Below the pieces are notes generated by a model. It worked only from the letters and a program-made list of their open reading frames with translations. It was not told the origin of the DNA and did not search any database. Positions 41,553 to 50,439 of a DNA stretch of 64,000 nt are shown here, in pieces (positions within the stretch are counted from its first letter, which is position 1; each line of letters opens with the position of its first letter). This DNA comes from Faecalibacterium longum CLA-AA-H243 (GTDB taxonomy: Bacteria > Bacillota > Clostridia > Oscillospirales > Ruminococcaceae). The stretch spans positions 25,160-89,159 of the forward strand of contig NZ_JAJEQG010000009.1 of the NCBI RefSeq assembly GCF_020687245.1, written 5' to 3'. Made by a program: the position numbers and the translations under genes.

Positions 41553-41720
41553 AGCGGTTCTCCTTCCTGTGGGCGCGGGGTGATGTGTAGGCGTGCGGCC
41601 CTTCGTTGGTTGTAGTATATCATAAATTACGCCAGAATACAACTATAAGTTTGCAAATAAACCAAAAAACTTTTTGATTCTTCTGCAATGCAAAACAAGA
41701 TGGTTGTGAGCGACAACAAA

Positions 41721-41768
41721 AATACGGGGCCGCTGGCAGCAGATACAACTGCACAGCGGCCCCGTACA
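41721..41768 (-). terminator. Terminator of the VWA/MoxR operon
   Basis: The arms ACGGGGCCGCTG (41724-41735) and CAGCGGCCCCGT (41754-41765) pair perfectly. On the minus strand the tail is ATTTTTG. Confidence 0.85.
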
Positions 41769-41778
41769 TTATTATGAT

Positions 41779-43530
41779 TCAGTCGCCCAGCTCCCGTATC
41801 TCGTTCTGGATGAGTCGGCCTGCGGCCCGGGCCAGCTGGTCCATGCCCCGGATGCGGGCCATGTTCTTGCCGTAGATGCGGGAGGCGTCGGCGGCGCTGG
41901 CGTCTTCGCCCATAAAGACGGCGGAGACTCGCAGACCCTTCCGCTGCAGCGCCCGCACCTCGGCGGCGGCGTCTTCCACGCCCACGCTGCCGCCGTAGTC
42001 GCGGCCCAGCGGGTCATCGGGAGAGGGCGGGATGCGGCGGCTGTCGTTGGGGGAAGCGTCCGTCAGGAGGATGAGCAGGTGACGCGCGGCGGGGCCGGAG
42101 TCGAAGTCGATGAGGTCGCCTGCGGCCCGCAGAGCCAGACCGTCCCGGTTCCAGCCCGAGGCGAAATATTGGCAGATGCCCTGTAAGCTCTTCTCCTTGA
42201 AGCCCTTGAGCACCCGCAGGACGGTGTAGCCCCGCAGGCTGGAAAAGCAGCTCACCCGCACCGGGATGCCGCAGGCCGCGAGGCTCTGGGCGAGGATAGC
42301 CCCCTGCGCCGCGATGACCTCCTGACAGTGGAGGCGGGAAGCCGAAGCATCCAGCAGCAGGTCAACGGTGAAGGACGGGTGGTTCTCTTCATCGGCACAG
42401 CGGAAGACCCGGTCGTCGTCCATGACGGTGCGCCAGACCCGCTCCGGGTCGAGATTGCCGCTGCGGGCGACCCGGGCGTTGGGCTGCTGGTGGACGAGGA
42501 TGCAGTTGCGTATCTGTTCGGTCAGCCGCAGCACGACGCTGCGGTGAAGCTCGAGATTTTTCGAATAATACGCCCGGTTCCGCTCAGCCTGAAGCTGGGC
42601 CTGTTCGGCCAGGTGCTTTGCCTCGGGGGTAGGGGCCTGCTCCGGGCTGGGGACGCCGGAGGCAAACCAGAGGTGACAGCCCAGATGCTCCCCGGTGCAA
42701 AGCTCCTGCTCGGCCTTCCGCAGCCGTTCGGGCGGGTAGAGCGACCGGCCAAAGCAGCTTTCGATGTAGGCGCGGTCTTCCTCGGCGCGCTGGCGCAGGG
42801 TGATGTGGGCCAGCCGCTTGTCGGCGTGGATGCCGCTGCCGGAGGCGTCCACCGAGCCGGAATGCTCCACCGTCACCCGGTCGGTCTTTATCATTTGGGT
42901 GGGCATGGTGCGGGTCATGAGGGACGCCAGCAGACCGTCCAGATGGAGATGCAGCCCGGCCTTCTGATGCACCGTGCCGTTGAACAGCTCGAATTTGGCG
43001 TAGACGGCCAGCAGTGCGGCTTTCAGCTCGTCCGGCTTCGGGGGCGTCTCGGGACTGAGGGCGGCGTCGAGATCCTTTTCGTAGGGGGTCATGACCGGCG
43101 GCGTGCGCCCCTGCACAGCCCGCCAGCGTGCGGCCTGCATGGAGTAGACCAGCTGGTTCTTCGCCATCCACTCCTGCCGCGAGAGCTTGTACTGGATGCC
43201 GAAAAAGTAGTCCGCATGGGCGCGGCGGAGGGCCGAAAGCACCGGGCGGCGGGGCAGTTCCAGCGCGTAGACCGCGCTCTCGAGGTAGAGCCAGGTCAAA
43301 TCGTCCAGCATGGCCTGCCGGATGTCGCCCTCCCATGCGTCAAAGAGGCTGCGCACCAGCTCGTCGCCGTAGTATTTGTGGACCAGCCCCACGACGCAGT
43401 TCATGTAAAAATCAATGGTGCCGTCGGTGTTCCGGGCGAGGAACAGCGGCTCGAAGCCGTAAGCTCCTGCCGCTGCCCACACCTGATTGGCGGCCCGCCG
43501 CTCTTCGGCGGTGTAGCTCTGCGCTTCCAT
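41779..43530 (-). CDS. VWA-domain protein, CobT/NorD-like metallochelatase-type subunit
   Basis: A 583-residue protein whose C-terminal third is a von Willebrand A domain with the MIDAS motif D394-A-S-A-S (LLLDASASR) and a later LLILLTDASPND. The N-terminal two thirds are mostly helical with charged segments. VWA proteins paired with MoxR ATPases remodel or load metal into partner enzymes, as with CobS/CobT of aerobic cobaltochelatase and NorQ/NorD. The start at 43530 follows AAAGGGG. The partner ATPase ends 13 bases upstream. Proximity to the cobalamin operon is suggestive but no CobN-type subunit is nearby. Confidence 0.82.
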   Translation of the reverse strand: MEAQSYTAEERRAANQVWAAAGAYGFEPLFLARNTDGTIDFYMNCVVGLVHKYYGDELVRSLFDAWEGDIRQAMLDDLTWLYLESAVYALELPRRPVLSALRRAHADYFFGIQYKLSRQEWMAKNQLVYSMQAARWRAVQGRTPPVMTPYEKDLDAALSPETPPKPDELKAALLAVYAKFELFNGTVHQKAGLHLHLDGLLASLMTRTMPTQMIKTDRVTVEHSGSVDASGSGIHADKRLAHITLRQRAEEDRAYIESCFGRSLYPPERLRKAEQELCTGEHLGCHLWFASGVPSPEQAPTPEAKHLAEQAQLQAERNRAYYSKNLELHRSVVLRLTEQIRNCILVHQQPNARVARSGNLDPERVWRTVMDDDRVFRCADEENHPSFTVDLLLDASASRLHCQEVIAAQGAILAQSLAACGIPVRVSCFSSLRGYTVLRVLKGFKEKSLQGICQYFASGWNRDGLALRAAGDLIDFDSGPAARHLLILLTDASPNDSRRIPPSPDDPLGRDYGGSVGVEDAAAEVRALQRKGLRVSAVFMGEDASAADASRIYGKNMARIRGMDQLARAAGRLIQNEIRELGD

Positions 43531-43543
43531 AAAAACGCCCCTT

Positions 43544-44473
43544 TTAATCGAAGAGCTTTGCGGCGGTGAGCTGGGCCGGGATGCGGGCGGCAATGGCATC
43601 CCGGATGAGGCCCTGTTCGTAGGAGTCGAAGGCTTTGTTGGTGATGCCCATGTCCAGCGCAGCCCCGGCAGCGACGCCCCGGCGCATCAGGCGCAGGGCG
43701 TCCAGCATACCGCGCAGGTCGAGAGCTTTGGTGGAAATTTCCGCGCTGTCGCACTTTTTCTGCAAATCGAGGAAGAGCAGGGCAAACTGCCTGACATACT
43801 TGCTGCTCAAATCGGGGAACTGGGTGCGCAGGAGCTTTTCGAGGTTCTCCTCGGTGATGGTGGGCATCTGGATGACCACGAAGCGGGAGGTGAGGGCCTC
43901 GTTCAGCTCACGGGTGCCGGCGTAGCCGTAGTTCATGGTGGCGATGAAGCGGGTCTCCTCGGCCAGCGGGATGCGCTCGTAGCCCGGCACATCGATGGCG
44001 CGGCGGAAATCCAGCACCGCGTGCAGGACGGCCAGCGCCTCGTTTTTGGCCATGTTGATCTCGTCCAGAACGCCGAAGCCGCCGCTCTGGGCGCAGCGGT
44101 AGACCGGGCCGGGGCGGAACTTGACCTGTCCGCCCTCGAAGGTGTCCATGCCGATGAGGGACGCCGCGTCCATATTGACGTGGAACGAGATGTCCCACGC
44201 GGGGCGTCCGAAGGCGGCGGCGAGGTTTTCGGCCAGCACGTTCTTGCCGGTGGCCTTGCCGCCCGCCAGCAGCAGGTTTTCGCCGCAGAGCAGGGCGGCC
44301 AGCGCCTGCTCCCACACCTCTCTGCCGTAGTAGACGAAGGCAGGGGAGGGGATGCGGGGGCGCAGGGCCTCCGCCAGCGGGTGGGCGGTACGGTATTCTT
44401 CCACAGCGCGCAGCAGGTCGGGGGAGACCCCTTCCTGCCGCAGCGTATCCATTAGAGCAGATGTTTCAGACAT
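43544..44473 (-). CDS. MoxR-family AAA ATPase
   Basis: A 309-residue AAA+ ATPase. Walker A is unusual, GGKATGKN (about residues 70-77), with N in place of the usual T/S after the lysine. Walker B is GVLDEINMA, sensor 1 lies in FIATMNYGYAGT, and an arginine finger candidate lies in LNEALTSRFVVI. It should form a ring that works with the VWA protein encoded next. The ATG at 44473 has AAGGAG nine bases upstream; the alternative ATG at 44482 abuts that site. First gene of the minus-strand pair, divergent from the symporter gene. Confidence 0.87.
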   Translation of the reverse strand: MSETSALMDTLRQEGVSPDLLRAVEEYRTAHPLAEALRPRIPSPAFVYYGREVWEQALAALLCGENLLLAGGKATGKNVLAENLAAAFGRPAWDISFHVNMDAASLIGMDTFEGGQVKFRPGPVYRCAQSGGFGVLDEINMAKNEALAVLHAVLDFRRAIDVPGYERIPLAEETRFIATMNYGYAGTRELNEALTSRFVVIQMPTITEENLEKLLRTQFPDLSSKYVRQFALLFLDLQKKCDSAEISTKALDLRGMLDALRLMRRGVAAGAALDMGITNKAFDSYEQGLIRDAIAARIPAQLTAAKLFD

Positions 44474-44645
44474 CCATGACATCTCCTTGCGGTTGGCAGT
44501 GCCAAACCGAAATTTCACCCTTATCATAGCACAACCCGCGCGGTTTGTGTAGGGCTTTGACGGGCAAAAAAGCGGCAAAGAAGAAAGGTGAAGCTATTTT
44601 AACAAACTTTCAGCCGGGACGTGCAGATTTCGCGTTCAAAGTAAA

Positions 44646-44674
44646 TTGACAGGCCGCTTAAAATACGATAAAAT
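44646..44674 (+). promoter_or_regulatory. Promoter of the symporter gene
   Basis: TTGACA (44646-44651), a 17-base spacer and TAAAAT (44669-44674), 41 bases before the ATG. Confidence 0.8.
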
Positions 44675-44715
44675 AATTTTCGTTGTGTCAAAGTGAAAAA
44701 GAAAGGCGTAAAAGT

Positions 44716-46116
44716 ATGCTCGAAACCATCACAGCCGTCAATCAGGCGGTCAACAGCTTTATCTGGGGCATCCCGGCGATGGTCTGCATCATCGGCGTGG
44801 GCCTGCTGCTCAGTGTGCGGACAGGCTTTTTGCAGCTCCGGAAATTCCCCTATGCCATCAAAACGACCATTGGCCGCATCTTCCGCAAAAAGGACGCCTC
44901 TGACGGCGCGATGACTCCGTTCCAGGCAGTGTGTACGGCGCTGGCCGCTACCGTCGGCACCGGCAACATCGCCGGTGTGGCGGGCGCGATCGCCATCGGC
45001 GGGCCGGGTGCGGTGTTCTGGATGTGGTGCTCGGCTCTGCTGGGCATGTGTACCAAGTTCTCCGAAGTGACGCTGGCCGTGCATTTCCGCGAGCGGAACA
45101 AAAACGGCGAGCTGGTGGGCGGCCCCATGTACTATATTAAAAACGGCCTCGGCAGCCGGTGGCAGTTCCTCGCGGTGCTGTACTCGCTGTTCGGCGTGCT
45201 GACGGTCTTCGGCACCGGCAACGCCACCCAGGTCAACACCATCGTCACAGCCATCGACTCGGCCCTGCTGGCCTACGGCAGCAGCCTGAACAGCATCCTG
45301 CCCACGGTCAACCTCGTCGTGGGCGTGGTGGTGGCCATGATGGTGGCTATGGTGCTGCTGGGCGGCGTCAAGCGCATCGGCAGCGTGACCGAGAAGCTGG
45401 TGCCGTTCATGGCGTTGTTCTACGTCGTGCTGGCACTGGGCGTCGTGGTCATCAACTACCGGCGCTTCCCGGCGGTGCTGGCCTCCATCGTCGGCGGTGC
45501 ATTTGACCCGCAGGCCTTCACCGGCGGTGCCATCGGCAGCATCTTCCTCAGTATGCAGAAGGGCGTTTCCCGCGGCATCTTCTCCAATGAGGCCGGCCTC
45601 GGCACCGGCTCCATCGCCCACGCCTGCGCCGACACCCGCAAGCCCGTCAAGCAGGGGATGTTCGGCATCTTCGAGGTCTTCGCCGACACCATCGTCATCT
45701 GCACCCTGACCGCCATGGTCATCCTCTGCAGCGGCGTGCCGGTGGGCTATGGCAGTGCGGCAGGCGCAGAACTGACCATCTCCGGCTTTACGGCCACCTA
45801 CGGCGGCTGGTCGTCCATCTTTACGGCGGTGGCGCTTTGCAGCTTTGCATTCTCCACCATCATCGGCTGGGGCCTCTACGGCTCCCGGTGCATCGAGTTC
45901 CTGTTCCACACCGACAAGGTGGTCGGCCCCTTCCTTGTGGTCTACTCCTTCGTGTCCATTCTGGGCGCGACGGTCGATCTGGGCCTGCTGTGGAGCATCG
46001 CCGACACCTTCAACGGACTGATGAGCATTCCGAACCTCATGGCCCTGCTCCTGCTGTCCGGCACGGTGGCAAAGTTCACGAAGGAGTTCTTCGCGGGCGA
46101 GGGCGCAGGAAAGTAA
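44716..46116 (+). CDS. Alanine/glycine:cation symporter (AGCS family)
   Basis: A 466-residue membrane protein of the sodium:alanine symporter family, importing small amino acids with Na+ or H+. Family features include GTGNIAGVAGAIAIGGPGAVFW near residue 75, GPMYYIKNGLG, SRGIFSNEAGLGTGSIAHA near residue 285 and about ten hydrophobic helices. The ATG at 44716 follows AGAAAGG; the upstream TTG-initiated extension is unlikely. Monocistronic, with its own promoter and terminator. Confidence 0.94.
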   Translation: MLETITAVNQAVNSFIWGIPAMVCIIGVGLLLSVRTGFLQLRKFPYAIKTTIGRIFRKKDASDGAMTPFQAVCTALAATVGTGNIAGVAGAIAIGGPGAVFWMWCSALLGMCTKFSEVTLAVHFRERNKNGELVGGPMYYIKNGLGSRWQFLAVLYSLFGVLTVFGTGNATQVNTIVTAIDSALLAYGSSLNSILPTVNLVVGVVVAMMVAMVLLGGVKRIGSVTEKLVPFMALFYVVLALGVVVINYRRFPAVLASIVGGAFDPQAFTGGAIGSIFLSMQKGVSRGIFSNEAGLGTGSIAHACADTRKPVKQGMFGIFEVFADTIVICTLTAMVILCSGVPVGYGSAAGAELTISGFTATYGGWSSIFTAVALCSFAFSTIIGWGLYGSRCIEFLFHTDKVVGPFLVVYSFVSILGATVDLGLLWSIADTFNGLMSIPNLMALLLLSGTVAKFTKEFFAGEGAGK

Positions 46117-46126
46117 AGAATCATTC

Positions 46127-46161
46127 AAAGCGCCCTCCGGCCCGCGCCGGAGGGCGCTTTG
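46127..46161 (+). terminator. Terminator after the symporter gene
   Basis: AAAGCGCCCTCCGG (46127-46140) pairs perfectly with CCGGAGGGCGCTTT (46147-46160). Confidence 0.85.
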
Positions 46162-46247
46162 CTGTCAACGAACCTCTTGTTTTGTCTACTTTCTCTGCAA
46201 AAACTCAAAAAAGTATAAAAATTTCATGGAAATCATAAGAATTGATA

Positions 46248-46276
46248 TTGAACAAATTTTAACAAAGTGGTAAAGT
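46248..46276 (+). promoter_or_regulatory. Promoter of the alcohol dehydrogenase gene with overlapping Rex-like half-site
   Basis: TTGAAC (46248-46253), a 17-base spacer and TAAAGT (46271-46276). An 18-base window, 46248-46265, ends in a perfect TTAACAA, one half of a Rex-type operator; the left half matches only in part. Repression by Rex through the -35/-10 region is possible. Confidence 0.5.
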
Positions 46277-46334
46277 AAAAGCAAAGAGAGTCGTCCCGCC
46301 GCCCGGCGGGGCGCAAAATCAGGAGGTTTTACCA

Positions 46335-47483
46335 ATGGCTGATCGTATCGTTCTGAATACCATTTCTTATCATGGTCACGGCGCTATCGAGAACATCGTT
46401 CCCGAGCTGACCGCCCGCGGCTACAAGAAGGCTTTCGTCTGCTCTGACCCCGACCTTCTCAAGTTCGGCGTCACCAAGAAGGTCACCGACCTGCTGGACG
46501 CTGCAGGCTTCGCCTACACCGTCTACAGTGAGATCAAGCCCAACCCCACCATCGCCAATGTGCAGGACGGCGTGGCCGCTTTCAAGGCCGCAGAGGCTGA
46601 CTGCATCGTGACCATCGGCGGCGGCTCTTCCATGGACACCGCAAAGGCCATCGGCATCATCATCAACAACCCCGAGTTCGCCGATGTGCGCTCTCTGGAA
46701 GGCGTCGCTCCCACCAAGAAGCACGCCGTCTTTACCATCGCGGTCCCCACCACTGCCGGTACTGCCGCTGAAGTCACCATCAACTACGTCATCACCGATG
46801 TCGAGAAGAAGCGAAAGTTCGTCTGCGTCGATACCAACGACATTCCCGAGATCGCTGTGGTTGACCCCGATATGATGGCCTCCATGCCCAAGGGTCTGAC
46901 TGCCGCCACCGGCATGGACGCTCTGACCCACGCCATCGAGGGCTACATCACCAAGGGCCACTGCACCATCTCCGATATGTTCCATCTGGAAGCCATCAAG
47001 CTCATCAGCGAGAACCTGCGCGGCGCTGTCCAGAACACTCCGGAAGGCCGTGAGGGCATGGCTCTGGGCCAGTACATCGCCGGCATGGGCTTCTCCAACG
47101 TGGGTCTGGGCATCGTCCACTCCATGGCACACGGCCTGTCCGCTCTGTATGACACTCCCCACGGCGTGGCCTGCGCTATCCTGCTGCCCGTCGGTCTGGA
47201 GTACAACAAGACCGTCGCCGGTGAACGCTATCGTGCCGTCGGTAAGGCCATGGGCGTGAAGGGCATCGACGAGATGAACGACGCACAGGCCGCAGATGCC
47301 ACCATCGCCGCTGTCAAGCAGCTGAGCGCTGACGTGGGCATCCCTGCAAACCTGAACGGCATCCTGAAGGAAGAGGATATCCAGTTCCTCGCCGAGTCTG
47401 CTTATGCTGACGCCTGCCGTCCCGGCAACCCCCGCGACACCAGCGTGGAGGAGATCGTGGAGCTGTACAAGAGCCAGCTGTAA
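46335..47483 (+). CDS. Iron-containing alcohol dehydrogenase (FucO/lactaldehyde reductase type)
   Basis: A 382-residue group III alcohol dehydrogenase, reducing aldehydes such as lactaldehyde with NADH. The nucleotide motif GGGSSMDTAKAIGI is near residue 95, and the metal ligands lie in DALTHAIEGY and HSMAHGLSALYDTPHG. The spacing resembles FucO (1,2-propanediol production from fucose or rhamnose), but substrate range is not certain. CAGGAGG precedes the ATG. Strongly biased codon use indicates high expression. Monocistronic. Confidence 0.92.
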   Translation: MADRIVLNTISYHGHGAIENIVPELTARGYKKAFVCSDPDLLKFGVTKKVTDLLDAAGFAYTVYSEIKPNPTIANVQDGVAAFKAAEADCIVTIGGGSSMDTAKAIGIIINNPEFADVRSLEGVAPTKKHAVFTIAVPTTAGTAAEVTINYVITDVEKKRKFVCVDTNDIPEIAVVDPDMMASMPKGLTAATGMDALTHAIEGYITKGHCTISDMFHLEAIKLISENLRGAVQNTPEGREGMALGQYIAGMGFSNVGLGIVHSMAHGLSALYDTPHGVACAILLPVGLEYNKTVAGERYRAVGKAMGVKGIDEMNDAQAADATIAAVKQLSADVGIPANLNGILKEEDIQFLAESAYADACRPGNPRDTSVEEIVELYKSQL

Positions 47484-47519
47484 GCTGAGTCGGAGCGATT
47501 TACCCTTATAAAAAATACA

Positions 47520-47686
47520 GGCCGCTGTAAAATAACCTCTCAGTCTCGCATTCGCTCGACAGCTCCCCTACCGAGGGGAGCCTCTGGCGAAAAGGCAAGG
47601 CTATCCGTCATGCCAAAGCCTCCCCTCGCTAGGGGAGGTGGCAGCGCGTTAGCGCTGACGGAGAGGTTTCTTACAGCGGCCTTTTT
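47520..47686 (+). terminator. Terminator hairpin of the alcohol dehydrogenase gene, split by repeat R2
   Basis: GGCCGCTGTAA (47520-47530) pairs perfectly with TTACAGCGGCC (47671-47681), followed by TTTTT. The 140 bases between the arms are almost exactly palindromic repeat R2, so the repeat appears to sit in the loop of a normal terminator. Confidence 0.7.
47534..47669. repeat. Palindromic intergenic repeat, copy R2
   Basis: 136 bases bounded by AACCTCTCAGTC and GACGGAGAGGTT. It contains four hairpins in a row, among them AGCTCCCCTACCGAGGGGAGC (split here as AGCTCCCC/GGGGAGC) and CCTCCCC/GGGGAGG. It aligns along its whole length with R3 and, inverted, with R4. Confidence 0.9.
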
Positions 47687-47774
47687 GCGTAAAAATCCCG
47701 TCTCCCTCTTGCGGACGCGGCCAAAACTGCATACAATAGTCCTATAACCGTTTATATGGGAAAGGAAACACGCA

Positions 47775-49064
47775 ATGGAGCTGAATTTTTATACCCTCTG
47801 CGTCATCTATCTGGTCTACTCGTTCCTCGGCTGGGTAGCCGAGACGGTGGTGGCGACCATCAAGGGCCGCGCCTTCGTCAACCGCGGCGTGGCGTCCGGC
47901 CCGTTCTGCTTCGTCTACGGCACGGCGGCTGTGCTGATGGCGGTGGGCTTTGCCGACCTGCGCTCGACGCCGGTGGCCCTCTTCTTCGGCTGTGCGGCCA
48001 ACGCCACCGTGGTGGAGTGGGTGACGGCCAAGCTGCTCGAGAGGATGCACCGCCGCCGCTGGTGGGACTACTCAGATAAAAAGTTCAATCTGGACGGCTA
48101 CGTCTGCCTGCAATACTCGGTGCTCTGGGGCCTGCTGGGCATGGCAAGCGTGCTGTGGGGCAACGTCCTGCTGCTGCGGCTCTGCGCCCTGCTGCCGGGC
48201 TGGCTGCTGCATGTCGGCGTCTGGGCGGCGATGACGCTGGCCGTCCTCGACCAGCTGGGCGCAGCGCTGGCCGTCAACCGGTACGCCGCCAGCCATCCGA
48301 GGCTGGAACAGCTCAACCTCGAGCTGGAAAAGCACTCGGACAAGCTGCGCCAGCGGCTCGTCGCCCATGTGGAAAAGCGTATCCAGCGGGCTTACCCGAC
48401 CATCGTCCAGCCCGAGCCGACTGTTCAGAAAGAAAAGGCTCTGAGCTTCGGCGACCTCGTCTGGCTCTTTGTCATCGGGGCTTTCCTCGGCGACGTGGTG
48501 GAGACGCTGTTCTGCCGGGTGACGGCGGGCGTCTGGATGAGCCGCTCGAGCCTCGTGTGGGGACCCTTCAGCGTGGTGTGGGGGCTGGCGCTGGTCATGG
48601 CGGCGGTCCTGCTGCGGGGCAGCGAGGAGCGGAGCGACCGCTCCATCTTCCTGTTCGGCTTCGTGATGGGCGGCGCATATGAGTATATCTGCAGCGCCGT
48701 GGGTGAACTGCTGTTCGGCGTCATCTTCTGGGACTACAGCGGCTTCAAGTTCAATCTGGGAGGCCGTGTCAATCTGCTCTACTGCTTTTTCTGGGGCATC
48801 GCGGCGGTGGTCTGGATCCGGTACGGCTACCCCCTCGTTGCAAAGCTGATGGCAAACCTGAAAAAGCACATCCTGCCCTGGATGACCGTGGTGCTGACGG
48901 TGTTCATGGCCGTGAACATGGGGCTTTCGGCACTGGCGCTGGCCCGGTACGACGCCCGCACCAGCGGCCTCGCCCCGGCGAACCAGCTGGACGTCTTCCT
49001 CGACGAACATTTTGACAACGCCCGGATGGAGCGGGTGTACCCCAACGCCAAAAAAACCGGCTGA
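47775..49064 (+). CDS. Membrane protein with two tandem CmpB-type (PF06541-like) domains
   Basis: A 429-residue protein with two homologous halves. The first has SFLGWVAETV, GRAFVNRGVASGPFCFVYG and WDYSDKKFNLDGYV; the second has AFLGDVVETL, SRSSLVWGPFSVVWG and WDYSGFKFNLGGRV. Both match the putative type IV ABC-transporter membrane subunit family, which usually occurs as a single domain. Between them is a charged cytoplasmic linker (residues about 175-225). Function is unknown and no ATPase is adjacent. GAAAGGAAA precedes the ATG. Ends at a bidirectional terminator shared with hisS. Confidence 0.85.
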   Translation: MELNFYTLCVIYLVYSFLGWVAETVVATIKGRAFVNRGVASGPFCFVYGTAAVLMAVGFADLRSTPVALFFGCAANATVVEWVTAKLLERMHRRRWWDYSDKKFNLDGYVCLQYSVLWGLLGMASVLWGNVLLLRLCALLPGWLLHVGVWAAMTLAVLDQLGAALAVNRYAASHPRLEQLNLELEKHSDKLRQRLVAHVEKRIQRAYPTIVQPEPTVQKEKALSFGDLVWLFVIGAFLGDVVETLFCRVTAGVWMSRSSLVWGPFSVVWGLALVMAAVLLRGSEERSDRSIFLFGFVMGGAYEYICSAVGELLFGVIFWDYSGFKFNLGGRVNLLYCFFWGIAAVVWIRYGYPLVAKLMANLKKHILPWMTVVLTVFMAVNMGLSALALARYDARTSGLAPANQLDVFLDEHFDNARMERVYPNAKKTG

Positions 49065-49084
49065 CCCGGCAGCCATAAACGCAA

Positions 49085-49127
49085 AAAAGCACTGCACCCG
49101 CCCACTTTTGGGGAGTGCAGTGCTTTT
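49085..49127. terminator. Bidirectional terminator between the membrane protein gene and hisS
   Basis: AAAAGCACTGCAC (49085-49097) pairs perfectly with GTGCAGTGCTTTT (49115-49127). Confidence 0.88.
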
Positions 49128-49141
49128 GGTTTGTTCAGCCC

Positions 49142-50383
49142 TTACTGAGCGGCAAAGACCTTTACCTCGTCCTTGTCCATGAAGGCGGCACCGGCAAAGC
49201 CTGCTGCTTCCAGCTGGCCCAGCTGCTTGCCGAGCTTCTTGCCCTGAGGCAGGACGGTGACGTTGTAGGTATCGCGCAGGGCAGCGGCCTTGCTCAGGAC
49301 GGCGGTGAAGTCAGCGTCCTTACCATAGAGCAGTGCGATCTTCTGCTTTGCGCCGGGGATCTGATAGCCCTGCTCGAGCAGGATGCCGCAGACGCGCTCG
49401 AAGCCGATGGAGAAGCCGACTGCCGGCACCTGAGTGCCGAGGAACTTGCCCACCATGTTGTCATAGCGGCCACCGCCGGCGACTGCGCCGCTGAACTGCG
49501 GGCAGGTGATTTCGAAGACCATGCCGGTGTAGTAGCCCTGACCGCGCACGAGGCTGGGGCAGTAGGCCACCTGATAGCGGCCTGCGGCCATGGCGTTGGC
49601 AGTAGCGAGGACGTACTTGAGGTCGTCGGCGATGGCGGGGTCTGCGCAGCGGGCGGCCACAGCGTCCAGCGTCACCTCGCCGGCGGCGATGAAGTCGGCC
49701 AGTGCGTTGACCGCGCTCTCGGGCAGCTGCTTCTCGAGAAGCTCAGCCTTCACGCCGTCGGCACCGATCTTATCCATCTTGTCGAAGGTGATGCAGACGG
49801 AATCCAGCGTGTCAGCGGCAAAGCCCATGCTCTCCAGCATCCCGCGCAGGATGCGGCGGTCGTTGATGTTGACGGTGAAGCCGTCGAAGCCGATGCCCAG
49901 CAGGGCGCGGGTGGTCACGTCGATGAGCTCGACCTCGGCGTTGGGGCTCTCGTCGCCCAGAATGTCGATGTCGCACTGGACGAACTCGCGCAGACGGCCC
50001 TTCTGGGGGCGCTCGGCGCGGAAGACGCGGTCGGTCTGGATGACCTTGAAGGGGTGGGGGAGCTTGTCCTTGTTGGCGGCGTAGAAGCGGCTCAGGGGCA
50101 GGGTCAGATCATAGCGCAGGCCCATGTCGGAGAGCTCTTTCGGGTCGCCGGAGTTCAGGGCGGCGGTGAGCTTGTCGCCGCGCTTGAGCACTTTGAAGAT
50201 GAGGTTCAGGTTGTCGCCGCCGTCGGACTTGTCGAGGTTCTCCATATCCTCCAGCATGGGGGTGGAGATGCGCTCGAAGCCGGATGCGCGGTAAGTCTCG
50301 AGAATTTTGCCCTGAATGTAGTCGCGCAGGGTCTGCTCGTTGGGCAGAAGGTCGCGCATACCTTTTAAGGCCTGAGTTTTCAT
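49142..50383 (-). CDS. hisS: Histidyl-tRNA synthetase
   Basis: Class II aminoacyl-tRNA synthetase charging tRNA-His. The 413-residue protein shows GMRDLLPNEQ at the N-terminus, motif 1 around FERISTPMLED, motif 2 with FRAERPQKGRLREF, the HisRS signature AYCPSLVRGQGYYTGMVFE and motif 3 VGFSIGFERV, with a C-terminal anticodon-binding domain. GAGGACT precedes the ATG. No T-box leader is visible upstream; instead there is a decayed repeat end (about 50408-50424) and repeat R3. Confidence 0.97.
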   Translation of the reverse strand: MKTQALKGMRDLLPNEQTLRDYIQGKILETYRASGFERISTPMLEDMENLDKSDGGDNLNLIFKVLKRGDKLTAALNSGDPKELSDMGLRYDLTLPLSRFYAANKDKLPHPFKVIQTDRVFRAERPQKGRLREFVQCDIDILGDESPNAEVELIDVTTRALLGIGFDGFTVNINDRRILRGMLESMGFAADTLDSVCITFDKMDKIGADGVKAELLEKQLPESAVNALADFIAAGEVTLDAVAARCADPAIADDLKYVLATANAMAAGRYQVAYCPSLVRGQGYYTGMVFEITCPQFSGAVAGGGRYDNMVGKFLGTQVPAVGFSIGFERVCGILLEQGYQIPGAKQKIALLYGKDADFTAVLSKAAALRDTYNVTVLPQGKKLGKQLGQLEAAGFAGAAFMDKDEVKVFAAQ

Positions 50384-50439
50384 AATATAGTCCTCTTTCT
50401 GTATAGCCCTCTCAGTCGCGGATGGCAGATACTGAGCCT

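Noticed and set aside
44588..44605. Rex-type site before the symporter gene
   Set aside because: Only a TTAACAA half is present; the other half does not match.
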